In this document: piece by piece, positions 17,591 through 25,037 of the stretch
Layout of the letters: each line of letters opens with the position of its first letter
Position numbering within the stretch: the first letter of the stretch is position 1
DNA from: Bacteroidales bacterium UBA5197
GTDB taxonomy: Bacteria > Bacteroidota > Bacteroidia > Bacteroidales > Lentimicrobiaceae
DNA length: 32,373 bases
Assembly: GCA_002412885.1 (NCBI GenBank)
Contig: DHVX01000016.1
Location: forward strand, 1 to 32,373
Direction of reading: 5' to 3'
Translations under genes and position numbers: made by a program
The notes under the pieces: generated by a model
Told to the model about the DNA's origin: nothing
The model's input: only the letters and a program-made list of their open reading frames with translations
Databases searched by the model: none

Positions 17591-18319
17591 GGTTTGAGCT
17601 ACTTCGTATTTCATTGAAATCGGTGAAAGTGGTGATAACTGGAATATACCAACACTTGTAAGGGCAGTTGGTGATGATTGGTTAACTGTAATATTCCAGA
17701 TTCCTGTAACAACAGAACGCTGTTGAGTGAAAGTACCGGTTAAAGTAGTTTTCGATCCGTCTGGAGTAAATGCTTCAACCACATAGGTGTTGTCTCCTTT
17801 AAAATTGGCATAAACTGAGTCAATTCCTGCATAAATGAGCAATGGAGCAACATTCATCCCTGATGACTGCCATTTTCCAATGATTCCAATGTCTTTCAGG
17901 TTAGCTGTTTTACTCTGGGCAGCATCAATCCCTGCACCTTTGGCATTATAAATTGCATTGGCAGCAGCTGGTTTTACAGTAACCACTTCATTTCCATCAG
18001 CAATACCGCTGAGAGTAAGGCCAATTACAGCTTCATTGGTTCCGGCTGTGTGAGTTACTGTAAAATCGGCTATAGTTGCTGAGCCACCGGCAATGGTAAC
18101 TAAAAACGAAGCTTTGTCGAGGTTTCCGGTCTGGTTGGCGGCTTTGTAAACAGCCTCACTAAATACTACAGTAGCTGATTCGTTGTCATTTGCAATCGAA
18201 AAAGCAACGATAGTTGGAGGATCGCCTTTGTCGTCATCTTTATCGCAGGCGGTAAATGAAATTGCACTCATTGTGATGCCAAGCATCAGAGCGATCATTC
18301 TAAAACGTGTGTTCTTCAT
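17567..18319 (-). CDS. SPII lipoprotein with SwmB/Ig-like domain; 3' end frameshifted
   Basis: A 250-residue product with a lipoprotein signal peptide and lipobox SFTAC (C25), followed by an acidic linker DKDDDKGD. Residues about 33-130 form a SwmB/Ig-like domain (FSIANDNESATVVFSEAVY; DGNEVVTVKP). A second module begins IGIIGKWQSSG near 148 and resembles lipocalin-like or DUF4xxx surface domains of Bacteroidota. The protein ends abruptly in ENLLLLE. Compared with its paralogue at 27830-28687, about 35 C-terminal residues are lost through a one-base difference in a short A-run. This could be a true frameshift, an assembly error or phase variation. It sits 42 bases after the acyl-CoA ligase gene. 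The role is unknown; a surface substrate-binding part is possible. Confidence 0.7.
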   Translation of the reverse strand: MKNTRFRMIALMLGITMSAISFTACDKDDDKGDPPTIVAFSIANDNESATVVFSEAVYKAANQTGNLDKASFLVTIAGGSATIADFTVTHTAGTNEAVIGLTLSGIADGNEVVTVKPAAANAIYNAKGAGIDAAQSKTANLKDIGIIGKWQSSGMNVAPLLIYAGIDSVYANFKGDNTYVVEAFTPDGSKTTLTGTFTQQRSVVTGIWNITVNQSSPTALTSVGIFQLSPLSPISMKYEVAQTENLLLLE

Positions 18320-18361
18320 TTTGTTTGAAATTTAGGTTGGTTAAAATTAGATTTGTGATAA

Positions 18362-19879
18362 TTATTGTAATTGATTTGAAATTTCCTTCAATTTTTTACG
18401 GTCAATCTTACCCGCATCATTTTTGGGCAGTTCGTCAAGAAATTTAACATACTTTGGTATCTTAAATTTTGCAAGTTTACCATGGCAATAAGCAAAAATA
18501 TCTTCCGCTGAAAGTTTTTCGCCAGCTTTTACTACAATAAATGCCATTCCTGATTCGCCCCACTTTTCATCCGGAACGCCAATGATTGCAACTGAATCAA
18601 CCGCTGGATGACTTCGCAGAAGATATTCAATTTCAGCGGGATATACATTTTCGGCACCCGAAATATACATGTTTTTTATACGGTCAACCACAAACAGGAA
18701 GCCTTCTTCATCGCGACGCATGATGTCTCCGGTATGAAACCATCCATCAATAATGGTTGATGTTGTAGCTTCTGGATTTTTCCAATATCCCGGCGTAACC
18801 GTAGGACCATTTAGAACAAGTTCACCCGGTTGATTGGGATCTGTTTCATTGCCATGCTCATCCACCAGCTTTGCGCCATAATAGAAATTGGGTTTTCCAA
18901 TGGAACCAGCCTTTCGGATGGCATCCTGATGGTTTAATGAGGTCACATTCGGGCCAACTTCGGTAAGACCGTATCCTTGTCGGATGGGAACTCCTTTTTC
19001 GTGCCATTTCCCGATAAGGGGAACCGGCATGGCTTCTCCACCCACAATAAAATATCTGATCCTGCTGAAATTTGTATCCTCAAAAAGCGGAGAATCTGCC
19101 ATCATTTTCAACATGGTAGGAACAGCCCAGAAGATTGTAAGATCATCTTTTTCAAGAACTTCAAGCACTTTATCTGCATCAAAACTTTTCATAATGAGGG
19201 TGTAAGCCCCATGATGCAAAAATGGGGTGAGCAACACATTCCAGTTGCCTGTATGAAAAGGCGGCGCAACATTTACCGAACGATCGGCTGAGGTAATATC
19301 AAGCCTTAATTGGGTATTGATGCTGTTCCAGAACATCATGCCATGCGTATAAACCGATCCTTTCGGAAAAGCCGTTGTTCCGCTGGTATAGATTATCAAT
19401 GCTGCATCCTGATGAGTAATTGTTTCGCCAGTGATTGATGCTAAGTCTTTCGAATTAAGTAATTCAACTGTTTTTGACTGTAAATCAAGAAGATTAAGAT
19501 GATGTTTAACTGCCTTGAAAGCAGATGTTTGCTGAACTTTTTCGAAAAATTTATCTTCCGTAATAATTAAAGCGGGTTCGCTGTAAGAAATCAGAAAATC
19601 AATTTCATGAGAGGTCAATCGGTAATTCAATGGAACAAGGATTATTCCGGTTTTTTGAGCAACTGCAAGCAATGCAATATATTCAAGACAATTCTCAGCA
19701 AGAATGGCAATACGATCGCCTTTTTTTAGTTCAAGTTCATGAGTAAAATAATAAGAGAGCCCGTTTCCCAGCTTGTTCAGTTGGGCATAAGTAAGTTGCC
19801 TGCCAGTCTCAAATTCAGCGACAGCCACTTTGTCAGGATTGTATCCGGCCCATTTAAGGCTCCAGTCGTTTGTGATCAT
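18362..19879 (-). CDS. AMP-forming acyl-CoA synthetase/ligase
   Basis: A 505-residue ANL-superfamily ligase of normal length. Visible motifs are the P-loop YTSGTTAFPKG (164-174), YGLTE (303-307), WFHTGD (380-385), DRIKNMYISGAENVYP (399-413) and the C-terminal catalytic K491 (PKNDAGKIDR). The enzyme activates a carboxylic acid with ATP to an acyl-AMP and then to acyl-CoA in the cytoplasm. The chain type cannot be read from motifs. The frame is open up to 20242, but that part is the antisense-like reading of the symporter gene; the ATG at 19879 overlaps the symporter stop in ATGA, a standard coupling arrangement. It follows the transporter directly, which suggests it activates the imported acid. 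Confidence 0.87.
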   Translation of the reverse strand: MITNDWSLKWAGYNPDKVAVAEFETGRQLTYAQLNKLGNGLSYYFTHELELKKGDRIAILAENCLEYIALLAVAQKTGIILVPLNYRLTSHEIDFLISYSEPALIITEDKFFEKVQQTSAFKAVKHHLNLLDLQSKTVELLNSKDLASITGETITHQDAALIIYTSGTTAFPKGSVYTHGMMFWNSINTQLRLDITSADRSVNVAPPFHTGNWNVLLTPFLHHGAYTLIMKSFDADKVLEVLEKDDLTIFWAVPTMLKMMADSPLFEDTNFSRIRYFIVGGEAMPVPLIGKWHEKGVPIRQGYGLTEVGPNVTSLNHQDAIRKAGSIGKPNFYYGAKLVDEHGNETDPNQPGELVLNGPTVTPGYWKNPEATTSTIIDGWFHTGDIMRRDEEGFLFVVDRIKNMYISGAENVYPAEIEYLLRSHPAVDSVAIIGVPDEKWGESGMAFIVVKAGEKLSAEDIFAYCHGKLAKFKIPKYVKFLDELPKNDAGKIDRKKLKEISNQLQ

Positions 19880-21432
19880 GGCTGACTTATCTTTTCTGTT
19901 TTCTTTTGAATCATAATCATAATCAATACAATAAGCGTGGAAATAATAACGGCAGATGAACAGGCAATGGCAGGATTGCGAACAGGACCTTCCAGATAGC
20001 GGGTAAAAAAGCCAAATGTCATGCCGTAGGTATTGACCAGAAACGGCATCAGATAATAGACTGCAAAATGCACGCCAAAAGCCACCAAAGAGCCTGTAAA
20101 TGCTACAGAAGCGCGCATTTTCCTGTGATATATCCCGAAAATTACAGGCACAAATGCCGATGCAAAATATGCATAAACTCCGTTCTGGGCAAAAATACCA
20201 ACACTGAGTTTCGGCTTTGCAATCTGTTGCCAGGATAGCCATATGGTTATAATTCCGAGCACAACAATCACAATTTTATTCAGCGTTATCATCGACTTAT
20301 CAGACTTCAACCAATTGCCTGTCAACGGTTTGATTATGTCAGAAGTGATGGTGGTTGATACCGATTGTATCAATCCTTCAAGGGTGGAGATTCCGGCAGA
20401 AAGCAAGCCTAGCACAACGATCAGACCTATTATTACAGCCAAAGTTCCGCTCGAGAAAACATGCATAACATAGGTTGGAATAATGGTATCATTTTTCAAT
20501 GCAACACCACCAACAGTAAGATCAGGGAAGGTAATGCGGGCATATAGTCCGGCAATTACCACAAAAAAGAACAGCAATTCAGCTGCAATGGCCACCACCA
20601 GAAATCGGTTTACGTCGCTTTCTTTTTTCAGAAGCAGTGATTTGGTGATGATGTGAGGCTGCACCACAATGGCCATTCCCACAATTATCTGTGCGAAAAT
20701 GATTTCGTAGAAGTCTCTGAAAAGCGGGCTGCCAGGATTAGTGAGTTTGGTGAGCGCCGGATCGATGGCTGATAATTTCCGCATAAATTCACCAATTCCT
20801 TCGCTAAAGTGCGCATAGCCAGAAGTGAGCAGAATTACTGCAACCACCACCATAATCAGCGCCTGAATTGTATTGGTATAGACCATACTATTTGCCCCGC
20901 CAAACATCATGTACCCAAAGATAAACACCACCACACTTATTAAAACAATGTATGGGTCAGCATTCAGCGCTTTGGAAAGCACCTGAGTTATTGCAACTGC
21001 AATCAACACGATAAATGTTATGAGCAGCAAAGCCAGAAATCCCATAAACAGGGCGTAATTTTTACTTTTGTAACGTTCGCCAATCCATTGAGCCAAGGTA
21101 AGTGCTTTGACGGATTGACCATATTTACGAAAGCTCTTTGTGAGCACTGCCAGAGAAATAACAGCTGCCAGCGGTAGAACCAGTCCGTATGAAATGATTC
21201 CACTGATTCCAAAATTGGCTATGAAACCCGGGTTTATTACAAAAGTGGCCGCGCTGGTCATACTTGCAGCCAGCGAAAGTGCAACAGCAGTTGGAGAGAA
21301 CATAATGTTCCCTACTGCATAATCGGAAATACTTTTGATTTTAAGTGCGCCACGGATAACAAAAAACAGGATAATTCCCATGTAAAGAATCACCAGAATC
21401 CATGCGCCCGTAAGTTGTGCCGATGTTGCCAA
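19876..21432 (-). CDS. Sodium:solute symporter (SSS family)
   Basis: A 518-residue polytopic inner-membrane protein with about 13 predicted helices. The N-terminal helix (ILVILYMGIILFFVIRG), KSISDYAVGN and ASMTSAATFVINPGF (56-70) are typical of the SSS family (PutP, PanF, ActP), whose members import proline, pantothenate, acetate or other small solutes with Na+. The substrate is not readable, but the coupled acyl-CoA ligase downstream (4-base overlap) points to a carboxylic acid. The start at 21432 leaves a 40-base gap after the KASIII-like gene. A charged C-terminus (QKKTEKISQP) ends the protein. Confidence 0.88.
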   Translation of the reverse strand: MATSAQLTGAWILVILYMGIILFFVIRGALKIKSISDYAVGNIMFSPTAVALSLAASMTSAATFVINPGFIANFGISGIISYGLVLPLAAVISLAVLTKSFRKYGQSVKALTLAQWIGERYKSKNYALFMGFLALLLITFIVLIAVAITQVLSKALNADPYIVLISVVVFIFGYMMFGGANSMVYTNTIQALIMVVVAVILLTSGYAHFSEGIGEFMRKLSAIDPALTKLTNPGSPLFRDFYEIIFAQIIVGMAIVVQPHIITKSLLLKKESDVNRFLVVAIAAELLFFFVVIAGLYARITFPDLTVGGVALKNDTIIPTYVMHVFSSGTLAVIIGLIVVLGLLSAGISTLEGLIQSVSTTITSDIIKPLTGNWLKSDKSMITLNKIVIVVLGIITIWLSWQQIAKPKLSVGIFAQNGVYAYFASAFVPVIFGIYHRKMRASVAFTGSLVAFGVHFAVYYLMPFLVNTYGMTFGFFTRYLEGPVRNPAIACSSAVIISTLIVLIMIMIQKKTEKISQP

Positions 21433-21472
21433 TTTTCGTTATTTTAATTTCTGTGAGGATTATCCTTATTGA

Positions 21473-22462
21473 CTAATACCTGAAAGCTGCCGATGCAAAC
21501 GCAAGCCCACCCCCGGAACCGATAAATACCAGCAATTCACCGCGTTTAACTTTACCTTTTGTTACAGCATCATCAAATGCCAGCGGAATGCAGGCCGAAC
21601 CTGTATAACCGTAATACTGCATAATGGTATGCGCCTTTTCGTGAGGTACTTTCAACCGGTCCATGGTTTCCCATATGCTGTTGATGTTGATTTGCGTCAT
21701 AAAATAGTGATCAACCGATTGCGGGTTCTCCCCTATTCTTAAAGTAAGATCAGTGGCCATTTTGCTCCACATTTCAGGGTTAAGCTCCTTTGGAAATTTT
21801 TGAACAAATTTCAGCAGATGATCTTTGTTTTCAACCACTTCGCGGGTAACCGGCTGAAAAGTACCACCTGCATAAATGCCCATATAGCCATAATATTGAC
21901 CCTGAGTCAGCAGTTCACTGGCCAGAAATCCCTGATTTTCAGTTTCTTCAGCTTTAAGAATCAACACTCCTGCGCCATCGGCAAACAAAGTAACCGTTTT
22001 CTTGTCCTGCATGTTCAGGTATTTGCTCATTGCATAAGCCCCGATCACCATTACATATTTGTATTGATCATCGGCCTTAATGTACTTAGATCCGATGTCC
22101 AGCGCGGTAACAAATCCAGCGCAAGCGGTATTTACATCAAAGGTTCCGGCATTTACAAGGCCAAGTTCGTATTGAACTTTTGAAGCGGTTGAAGGCGAAA
22201 CAAACTCAGGTGTATCCGTTGAAATTATCAGCAGATCAATATCTTCAGGTTTCAACCCTCCCCTTTCCAGGGCTTGTTTCGCAGCGGGTATGCATAAATC
22301 AGCCGTTGATTGATTTTCAGCCGCCCATCTTCGTTCATGGATGTGTACATTTTCAACCAGCCAATCGCTTACATTTTCGCCAAGCAGTTCATCAAAATAA
22401 CTATTTGGCACAATCCTTTCGGGAACATATGCACCGGTTGAGTGAATTATTGCATTTCGCAT
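21473..22462 (-). CDS. KASIII-fold (FabH-like) enzyme lacking the canonical His and Asn
   Basis: A 329-residue thiolase-fold protein of FabH length. The active Cys is C114 in VNTACAGF; DGAGV (162-166) and the C-terminal GSGGGLAFASAAFRY match the family. The two other catalytic positions differ: the HQAN motif reads TQIN (256-259) and the GNTS motif reads GYTG (285-288), so Thr replaces His and Tyr replaces Asn. Cys alone can take an acyl group, but decarboxylative condensation with malonyl-ACP normally needs the His-Asn pair. An acyl transfer, thioester hydrolysis or other non-decarboxylating reaction is therefore more likely than FabH activity. It lies between an SDR reductase (11-base gap) and a symporter (40 bases), far from fatty-acid synthesis genes. 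Function unknown. Confidence 0.8.
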   Translation of the reverse strand: MRNAIIHSTGAYVPERIVPNSYFDELLGENVSDWLVENVHIHERRWAAENQSTADLCIPAAKQALERGGLKPEDIDLLIISTDTPEFVSPSTASKVQYELGLVNAGTFDVNTACAGFVTALDIGSKYIKADDQYKYVMVIGAYAMSKYLNMQDKKTVTLFADGAGVLILKAEETENQGFLASELLTQGQYYGYMGIYAGGTFQPVTREVVENKDHLLKFVQKFPKELNPEMWSKMATDLTLRIGENPQSVDHYFMTQININSIWETMDRLKVPHEKAHTIMQYYGYTGSACIPLAFDDAVTKGKVKRGELLVFIGSGGGLAFASAAFRY

Positions 22463-22473
22463 CAGTCAGATTA

Positions 22474-23217
22474 TTAGATTGTTATACCTCCATCAACACT
22501 CAAAACAGCTCCATTGATGTAAGCTGCTTCGTCCGAAGCAAGAAATACAAATGCACTTGCGATTTCATCGGGTTTGCCCAATCTGCCAAGCGGAACTTTT
22601 TCGCGCATTGATGCAAGCACATTTTCAGGCATCAGCGTGACCATTTCGGTGGAGATAAAGCCCGGAGCAATTGCATTGGCAGTAATTCCTTTTCGGCCCA
22701 ATTCACGGGCCCAGGTTTTGGTCATGCCAATAACGCCGGCCTTTGTAGCAATATAGTTTGTTTGCCCGAAATTTCCATACAATGCCACCACCGATGAAGT
22801 TGTGATGATACGACCATAACCCTTATCCAGCATAAACGGCGAAATTGCTTTGGTGCAATAAAATACGCCGCTCAAATTGACATCTATCACCTGTTGCCAG
22901 TTTTCAACCGTCATTTTTTTCAGACTTGCATCGCGGGTTATTCCGGCATTGTTGATCAAAATGTCAATCTTGCCATACTTTTCAGCTACAGCTGATGCCG
23001 AAGTTTCAACCTGCTGGAAATCTGCAACATTTACTTTATAAAACTCAGCTTTACCATCATCGTTGCGGATGTCTTCCACCAAACGTTGCCCTTTTTCTTC
23101 GTTCATATCCCAGATAACAGCAACTGCGCCTTCCTGAGCAAAACGAATGGCAGTGGCTTTGCCGATTCCATCAGCACCACCGGTAATAATGGCTATTTTA
23201 TTTTCAAGTTTTTTCAT
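22474..23217 (-). CDS. SDR oxidoreductase, 3-oxoacyl (FabG/PhaB-like) type, probably NAD(H)-dependent
   Basis: A 247-residue classical SDR. TGGADGIG (12-19) binds the cofactor, NNAG is at 89-92, Ser141/142 and Y155-x3-K159 form the catalytic set, and the C-terminus INGAVLSVDGGITI is typical of FabG. D37 at the end of the second strand (VIWDMN) favours NAD(H) over NADP(H), which fits an oxidising, 3-hydroxyacyl-CoA dehydrogenase-like role rather than biosynthetic FabG. The open frame continues 19 codons upstream to 23274; the ATG at 23217 begins the fold directly and gives standard length. It lies between a thiolase (67-base gap) and the KASIII-like gene. Confidence 0.85.
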   Translation of the reverse strand: MKKLENKIAIITGGADGIGKATAIRFAQEGAVAVIWDMNEEKGQRLVEDIRNDDGKAEFYKVNVADFQQVETSASAVAEKYGKIDILINNAGITRDASLKKMTVENWQQVIDVNLSGVFYCTKAISPFMLDKGYGRIITTSSVVALYGNFGQTNYIATKAGVIGMTKTWARELGRKGITANAIAPGFISTEMVTLMPENVLASMREKVPLGRLGKPDEIASAFVFLASDEAAYINGAVLSVDGGITI

Positions 23218-23284
23218 CTGTTTGTTATTTTCGACACCCTGTAAAGTGACTTTTCTTAATTTTTTGAAATGCAAGCAATTTCTT

Positions 23285-24466
23285 TTAAGACCGTTCGATG
23301 ATCAATGATGTTCCCATCCCTCCGCCTATGCAAAGTGTTGCGAGTCCGGTTTTTGCATCGCGTCTGATCATTTCATAAATCAGTGTGGTGAGAATACGTG
23401 CACCTGAAGCTCCGATGGGATGTCCCAATGCAATAGCCCCGCCATTGACATTAACTTTCGAAGGATCAAGACCCAGATCGCGTGTAACTGCAATTGATTG
23501 TGAAGCAAAAGCTTCGTTGGCTTCCACAAGATCAATCTGATCTATTGAATACCCGATTTTTTCAAGAGCTTTGCGCGAAGCCGGCACAGGGCCGTATCCC
23601 ATGATGGTTGGATCAAGCGCAACAGATGCGTAGGATTTTATGGTAACCAAAGGTTTAAGTCCCAGTTCATCGGCTTTTTGTTTTGACATAACGATCAGCA
23701 TTGCCGCCCCGTCGTTAATACCTGACGAATTGCCTGCTGTAACCGTTCCCTCTTTGTCGAATGCGGGAGGAAGTTTCGCAAGTTTGTCATAAGAAGTGCC
23801 GTGGCGTGGATACTCGTCAGTATCAACCACCACAGGCTCTCCTTTGCGCTGAGGAATTACCACAGGCGCAATTTCGTCTTTGAATTTTCCGGATTTCTGA
23901 GCTGCTTCAGTCTTTATCTGACTATTTAAGGCAAATTCATCCTGCTCCTGGCGACTTATGTTCCAACGTTTTGCAATATTTTCGGCAGTAACTCCCATGT
24001 GGTAATTATTGAAAGTTTCGGTAAGCCCGTCATGAATCATGCTGTCGATGATTTTTCCATCACCCATTCTATAGCCATAACGTCCTTTAGGCAGAAGATA
24101 GGGAGCATTGGTCATACTTTCAGTACCTCCGGCAAGAATTACATCTGCATCGCCCAACATGATAAACTGAGCAGCCATGCTAACAGCACGTAAACCAGAA
24201 CCACATAATTTGTTGATGGTCATGGCTGTAACCGTTTCCGGGATACCTGAATAAATCGATATCTGACGGGCTACATTTTGTCCAAGTCCCGCTGAAAGTA
24301 TATTTCCAACAATCACATCATCAATTTCTGAAGGATCAATACCTGCCCTTTTGATGGCTTCTTTTGCTGCAATAGTGCCCAGTTCAACGGCACTTACACC
24401 GGCAAGGCTTCCACCGAATGATCCAATGGGTGTGCGGGCAGCCGATACGATTACAACTTCTCTCAT
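23285..24466 (-). CDS. Acetyl-CoA C-acetyltransferase (thiolase)
   Basis: A 393-residue thiolase with all catalytic residues: nucleophile C88 (NKLCGSG), H349 (ALGHPIGASG) and C379 (CIGGGMG). Length and motifs match PhaA/AtoB-type degradative or reversible thiolases, which cleave 3-ketoacyl-CoA with CoA or condense two acetyl-CoA in the cytoplasm. It is the first gene of the minus-strand locus. The next gene encodes a hydroxyacyl-type SDR, the same pair found in 3-hydroxybutyrate and polyhydroxyalkanoate metabolism. No clear promoter box is visible in the 190 bases upstream, before the MITE-like element. Confidence 0.92.
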   Translation of the reverse strand: MREVVIVSAARTPIGSFGGSLAGVSAVELGTIAAKEAIKRAGIDPSEIDDVIVGNILSAGLGQNVARQISIYSGIPETVTAMTINKLCGSGLRAVSMAAQFIMLGDADVILAGGTESMTNAPYLLPKGRYGYRMGDGKIIDSMIHDGLTETFNNYHMGVTAENIAKRWNISRQEQDEFALNSQIKTEAAQKSGKFKDEIAPVVIPQRKGEPVVVDTDEYPRHGTSYDKLAKLPPAFDKEGTVTAGNSSGINDGAAMLIVMSKQKADELGLKPLVTIKSYASVALDPTIMGYGPVPASRKALEKIGYSIDQIDLVEANEAFASQSIAVTRDLGLDPSKVNVNGGAIALGHPIGASGARILTTLIYEMIRRDAKTGLATLCIGGGMGTSLIIERS

Positions 24467-24698
24467 ATCTTGTTGTTTTATAGAGTTCTGAAATAAAATG
24501 CTAAGTAAATCGCTTTGGTTTAAGCAGAAAAGGTTGAATGAAAGTTGGAAAGGGCTGACTTTTTAACTGAAAAGCATAAATATATGTTTTATATAATTGA
24601 ATATCAACTAATAATAGTAAATTTATGATAGGCCTGACTTGTAATTCATAATTGGTAAACCAATGTCGTTTAGTTAAGAAAAATTGTCTTCGACTCCG

Positions 24699-24723
24699 CC
24701 TGCCTGACTGCGAGGCAGGCAGG
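24699..24723. repeat. Short palindrome inserted into a repeat motif
   Basis: CCTGCCTG (24699-24706) and CAGGCAGG (24716-24723) form an 8-bp stem with a 9-base loop. Removing these 25 bases joins CGACTCCG to CTCAG, which restores the CGACTCCGCTCAG motif seen (inverted) at 5478-5490 and 24900-24912. It therefore looks like a clean insertion inside the repeat. Confidence 0.6.
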
Positions 24724-24740
24724 CTCAGACTGACAGTCAT

Positions 24741-24800
24741 CCTGAGTTGTAATTCAAAAAAAATGAGCATAATGCGGAGATAACAGTTAAATCAAGCGTT
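24741..24800 (+). repeat. Dispersed intergenic repeat, copy 2
   Basis: CCTGAGTTG, a run of A, then TGAGCATAATGC, GAGATAACAG and TAAATCAAGCGTT. The same order of motifs occurs at 5318-5364 and, inverted, at 31557-31618 and 31317-31366. This copy lies inside the MITE-like element. After it comes a second short palindrome, CCCGCACGTGCGGG at 24811-24824. Confidence 0.7.
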
Positions 24801-25037
24801 TAAACACTTTCCCGCACGTGCGGGACTCAGTGTGAGATTCGTTTATAGTGTACACTGCATCATCTTAATGCACTATTTATCAACTCTATACGATGTCCTC
24901 CTGAGCGGAGTCGAAGGATCAGACAAACAATCTGTCATTGGTAGCGGAGTCGAAGGATACTTTTTTATTTTATATTCCATCCGAGGTCTTAACTAAACGA
25001 CATTGGATGGTAAACTGTAATTCTTGTTGGCGTCTTT

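Larger units (their letters stand above)
24660..25006. mobile_element. MITE-like element, 347 bp, with 19-bp perfect terminal inverted repeats
   Basis: CCAATGTCGTTTAGTTAAG at 24660-24678 is the exact inverse of CTTAACTAAACGACATTGG at 24988-25006. The flanks TTGGTAAA (24652-24659) and ATGGTAAA (25007-25014) are a 7-of-8 direct repeat, as expected for a target duplication. Inside, TCTTCGACTCCG (24687-24698) and GCGGAGTCGAAGGATAC (24944-24960) form a second inverted pair. There is no protein-coding gene. It sits between the thiolase start and the end of the helical-repeat gene. It would need a transposase supplied elsewhere; none is in the window. Confidence 0.7.

Noticed and set aside
19880..20242. 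N-terminal extension of the acyl-CoA ligase by 121 residues
   Set aside because: It overlaps the symporter gene, is rich in Cys and lacks ligase features; the ATG at 19879 in an ATGA overlap gives the normal family length.
23218..23274. 19-codon extension of the SDR gene
   Set aside because: The fold starts at MKKLENKIAI and the shorter start gives 247 residues, the family standard.
24501..24770. Open frame of 89 codons on the minus strand
   Set aside because: It runs across the end of the MITE-like element and its repeats; the translation is low-complexity and has no family features.
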